DNA of 64,000 bases from Holacanthus passer (lineage: Eukaryota > Chordata > Actinopteri > Pomacanthidae): NCBI GenBank assembly GCA_025331565.1, contig JAFREQ010000130.1, positions 997,001 to 1,061,000 of the forward strand, read 5' to 3'. The notes beneath the pieces were generated by a model. That model ran no database searches and had not been told where the DNA came from. It worked only from the letters and a program-made list of their open reading frames with translations. Each line of letters opens with the position of its first letter. The first letter of the stretch is position 1. Below, in pieces: positions 60,793 through 64,000 of the stretch. The position numbers and the translations under genes were made by a program.

Positions 60793-61013
60793 TAGAGCTG
60801 CAACGATTAGTCGATCAGAATAAAACTGGTCACCAACTATTTTCATAATTGAGTAATTCTTATCAAACATTTGCCGGTTGCAGCTTTACTTTGTCATTCA
60901 TGATCGTAAACGAAGGTTTTGGACTGAAGAAGCAATTTGAAGACGTCACTTTTGGGGAAACTGTGATGAGCATTTTTATCAATAATGGAAATAACTGTTT
61001 AGTTGCAGCTCTA
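60793..61013 (-). mobile_element. teleost miniature inverted-repeat element, family A (copy 5, both ends present)
   Basis: Both ends carry the 12-base perfect inverted repeat TAGAGCTGCAAC (left 60793-60804, its complement ending at 61013). The 221-base body contains CAAACATTTGCCGGTTGCAG, GGTTTTGGACTGAAGAAGC, AATTTGAAGACGTCAC and GGGGAAACTGTGATGAGC. This is the best-preserved copy and defines the family in the window. It is non-autonomous. Target duplication was not established. Confidence 0.8.
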
Positions 61014-61019
61014 ATAAAA

Positions 61020-61565
61020 TATGAAGCATGAAATAGAAAGTGAGCTAACCTTCACATTATGTGCAATAATAAGTGGACTGTTAGCTTGGAAAGCATTATC
61101 ACTGCAGTCTGATGCACTGGTGCAAATCTGACACTAATCCTAAACCATTTCCTGTTCAAAGCTATAATGTTGTATTTGCGTCTTTACTACAACGAGCACC
61201 ATGATCTGCTCTCATGTCTTTGACTGATGTTTAATTCAAGCATCTTTTTTATAAGAATATTACCTGTAAATAAAGATATAATCCTGGAGACATGTGAAAC
61301 CACCTGCTCGTTGAGGTTCTGTAATAAACTGTAAAAAACTGTAACATGACTCAGACGAGTGTTTCAACATTTTTGTCCACTCAGATCTTCCCTCATCTGG
61401 ACTGTGATGGCAGGATTATGAGAATGATGTTCAGTAAGAAAATGGTCTGAAACTATGAAAGTGATGAAGACATTACATCCTTGCATTGGGTCGGGACAAT
61501 CAATAATAATGATAATAATAATACTAGAAAGGAAAATGGCAAAAATAAAGGAAATGAAGAAGCAC
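61020..61565. other. non-coding stretch, 3'-UTR-like texture
   Basis: AT-rich sequence with AATAAA-type signals on the plus strand (for example TGTAAATAAAGATATAATCC near 61265) and an (AAT)n run at 61501-61524. It could be the 3' end of a transcript but no coding exon is identifiable upstream. Confidence 0.3.
61501..61524. repeat. (AAT)n microsatellite, interrupted
   Basis: AAT units with one GAT interruption. Confidence 0.9.
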
Positions 61566-61571
61566 CAGGAA

Positions 61572-61650
61572 ACCTCAATTCAACTTTATTTATCCCAGAG
61601 GGACAATTCATGATCCTGACTTGTATTTTTCCAATAATGGTTGCAAATGT
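61572..61650 (-). mobile_element. 3' tail fragment of a teleost retroposon
   Basis: Plus strand reads TCAACTTTATTTATCCCAGAGG then GACAATTCATG. Reversed, it gives the common fish retroposon ending 'CCCTCTGGGATAAATAAAGTTG', with an AATAAA-like signal. Adjoining sequence to about 61740 may belong to the same element, but I cannot confirm it. Family not determined. Confidence 0.45.
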
Positions 61651-61926
61651 GACGTGCATGTAGGAAGAAGCCGGCGTCCATGTTCAGGAGAGTATCAACA
61701 GTCCAGAGCCCAAACAGATTCTCCTTCCCCTGAGGTGTGTGAAACCCGCTCTCTCTCTGCTCAGCCTCGTGCCAGGATTGTCTCAGGTCGGCCGAGAGCT
61801 CGGGGGCCGGAGAGGGCTCAGGATAAGTCAGAGTGACAATTAGTGGAATGACACATCTCGACACGTCAGACCCCCAAACGGCCGCTGATGAATCATCGGA
61901 GGAGGTCCAGAAATAGCCGCCCGGGC

Positions 61927-61962
61927 CCCGGCAGCGGAGCGGCCCCCGGCAGCGGAGCGGCC
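61927..61962. repeat. perfect 18-bp GC-rich tandem duplication
   Basis: Two identical copies of CCCGGCAGCGGAGCGGCC in tandem. The identity suggests a recent event or slippage in a GC-rich patch (61860-61970). Confidence 0.92.
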
Positions 61963-61969
61963 CGACGCC

Positions 61970-62585
61970 TGTGTCGACCGTTTCTTCATCCTGACCTGGA
62001 ACAGCTTCACTGCATGTTGGTGTTTATGATCCTGTGCAGCTCTGAATAACAGTGGAAACTGTCACTGTGCCGTTGGTGGATTATTTGTGGAGGGTCGAGA
62101 CAAGGTGGCACCTCCACCCCCCACAACCAAAACAAGAAACTGAATTTTAGTCAGCAGGTAGAGCTGGAGCGAGATTTAATACTTTTATCATCTCATCTCT
62201 TTTCCTGGAATATTAATATACAATAATTTGATGCTGGACCCCCAGATTAATGTACATTACCCCCAATTCAATTTGTCCCAAAAGCGATTTTAAGGTGACA
62301 TTGAATTTGTATTTCATGACAATTATAAAGTGCCAGACAAGCAGTTTGGATCAAAGCCTGCAGGAAAATGGTTTCACTTATATCACATGAACATTTCCTG
62401 AAACAGAGGGTTTAAATGAACTTTATTATCTTTATATTATCACCGTTGGTTTTCTTCCACCTCCACCTCTGCCAGGTGTGAACAAGATGCTGATTGGACA
62501 AAGCTTTGCAAGCTACGTCTTTGCGAGGTGGCGTTTCAACCCCCCGCTGAGTTTGCAGGTTCCTAAGATTGATGTTTTGAATTTG
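61970..62585. other. non-coding stretch, nothing recognised
   Basis: Unique AT-rich sequence without repeats or coding signals that I can support. Confidence 0.5.
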
Positions 62586-62588
62586 TTC

Positions 62589-62640
62589 AATATAAGATAA
62601 GACAGATGCCTTTATTCATCCCACAGTGGGGAAATATACA
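62589..62640 (-). mobile_element. 3' tail fragment of a teleost retroposon
   Basis: Reads AATATAAGATAAGACAGATG, CCTTTATTCATCCCACAG, TGGGGAAATATAC. This is the frequent teleost phrase 'ataagataag...ctttatt.gtcccacagtggggaaat' in reverse orientation. Only the tail is recognisable. Confidence 0.5.
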
Positions 62641-62644
62641 AATA

Positions 62645-63660
62645 TCACATATGTTTGCAACAGAACAAAATGAAATAGCTCAGAAATATGTGACCATTTT
62701 GTTGTAAAGTCCTAAAAGAAGCTCTCTATTTGCTTCAATAATATTTACATTAAAACCTAAACATGGGTCATCAATGTTAAGAGATCCTGCTCTCGAACAA
62801 GTCAAAATATTTCTGATGCACAATATTGTGTTTACATTATGTGTATTTTTATTTTTTGGCACATTTACATGATGCTGTTGTTGCTTCGTTCCACATTGAT
62901 TATATAAGAAGCTGCTGTAAAAGGAGCAGCAACAGGTTTGTGTGAATGCATAAAACACGAGGCAGATCCCCGGGTGACCGTCGCACAGCCACCGCGCTCA
63001 CGCTGCAGGAAGTAAACAACAGAGCATGTTTGCGTGTATTTTAAGATTCCTCCTGTATTTTTTTTTTTCTTTTCGTCCTCTTTATTCAAATGAGGGCGCC
63101 GAAGCGAAGCCGCCTTTAAGATCCAGAGGCGACACGTGAGGTTTGGCATCAAAGGGATGAATTATAGAGGTTAAAGGTCACTTAAACTATAAAAACAAGA
63201 AACATTAGTTTTGTCTTTTTAACTCTTGAATATCACAAATCGACAAAATGTATATTTACATTAAACCTTCCATTATGGTTTCACTATTCCTTACATTGTA
63301 TGTTTTCATATAATTTATGGAAAAGATATATTTTCTATTTCTAAATGACCAGATGACGCAGAGCTTGTATAGAACATGTCTCCTGTATCGTATCCATTTC
63401 ATTCCCATCAACACTAACAGCTATGAATAAATCCATTATTACTGATTTATTATCAATACGTCTGTGAGTTTATATTTTACTTTTACTAATATATCAATGT
63501 TTTTTCTTGTTTATTTATTTCTCATTTATTCTTGATTTGTGTTTTTTTTAGGCTCATTTTACCTTTAATGCTGCAACAACCTGGTTTCCTGAGAATGTTT
63601 TTATTATAGATGGACGATTAAATATATAGATATATTACATGCATGCAAACATATAGACCT
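62645..63660. other. non-coding stretch, no gene recognised
   Basis: AT-rich unique sequence with a T-rich run at 63059-63070. Minus-strand open frames near 62680-63152 show no family resemblance. Confidence 0.5.
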
Positions 63661-63666
63661 GACCTG

Positions 63667-63693
63667 CACACACACACACACACACACACACAC
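63667..63693. repeat. (CA)13 microsatellite
   Basis: Perfect CA run. Confidence 0.96.
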
Positions 63694-63694
63694 T

Positions 63695-64000
63695 CAGCAG
63701 ACGACTTGCTATGCAGGAAGCAGTCGACACAAACTGGCCTCATTCAGCAACATTTGATCAGCTTCACGCCTCCTCAGAGACACGTGCACGATATCGATCA
63801 CAGCTTTTTCAGACGGATCTCAGTCGGCCGCTCCACGTTTATAGAGATGAACATTTGAAGACTCACGCTCGAACAGTCCATTGACGCATTGTTTGCCAGA
63901 AGACGTGTTGTGTCGCGGACGTGAGCAGCCGAGCACCTGGTCGAAACACAACACGCCATCTTGCTGGAAGATGTAGCTCGCAAAGATTCGCCCAATCAGC
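63695..64000. other. window edge, unique sequence
   Basis: CpG-containing unique sequence up to the right end. Overlapping short open frames on both strands (63798-63995, -) run towards the edge and could be part of an exon that continues outside, but there is no recognisable protein. Confidence 0.4.

Noticed and set aside
1..64000. tRNA, rRNA, CRISPR, bacterial operon or viral genes
   Set aside because: No cloverleaf with A/B boxes, no rRNA signature, no regularly spaced direct repeats with unique spacers, and no reverse-transcriptase or capsid motifs were seen on either strand.

Overview
The window reads as nuclear DNA from a ray-finned fish, probably a spiny-rayed (percomorph) teleost. 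The inference rests on many long (CA)n/(GT)n and other microsatellites, locally dense CpG, and worn copies of DNA-transposon and retroposon families that I recognise from teleost genomes. There are no bacterial operons, ribosome binding sites, tRNA or rRNA genes, or CRISPR arrays. The composition is that of a gene desert or very large intron(s): open frames are short, follow no codon logic, and the longest ones run through simple repeats.

No protein-coding gene can be named with confidence. The best gene-related signals are two CpG-rich blocks. One (about 46270-47610) carries, on the minus strand, a CCAAT box, a G-quadruplex-type run, a (GA)24 tract and a strong splice donor. Downstream are two more acceptor/donor pairs (46492-46531 and 43147-43213). 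Together these keep one short reading frame open from an ATG at 47101. This is a hypothesis for the 5' end of a minus-strand gene and is not proven. The other block (about 58590-58920) is a classical dense CpG island with good splice donors pointing in both directions. Weaker CpG-rich blocks lie at 4590-4870 and 40790-41045.

Region by region: 1-18500 is unique sequence with microsatellites and a few stretches that look like conserved non-coding elements. A decayed internally repetitive fish element lies at 18590-19015. 19-34 kb is unique sequence with an odd short-period repeat (23900-24330), a possible hAT-type terminal fragment (30325-30395) and a retroposon tail (33728-33790). 34-39.6 kb holds a Tc1-like miniature element, two copies of a teleost miniature inverted-repeat element and a 9-bp minisatellite (39331-39569). 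40-48 kb contains the candidate minus-strand gene start, followed by an internally deleted Tc1/mariner copy with intact ends (47958-48367). 48-64 kb holds three more copies of the same miniature element, a second miniature family, a fragment of another Tc1-like transposon, the second CpG island and two retroposon-tail fragments.

What the window may encode is regulation. Several AT-rich stretches with clustered homeodomain/POU-type motifs look like developmental enhancers, but this needs cross-species alignment. I found no evidence for a new multi-gene system.
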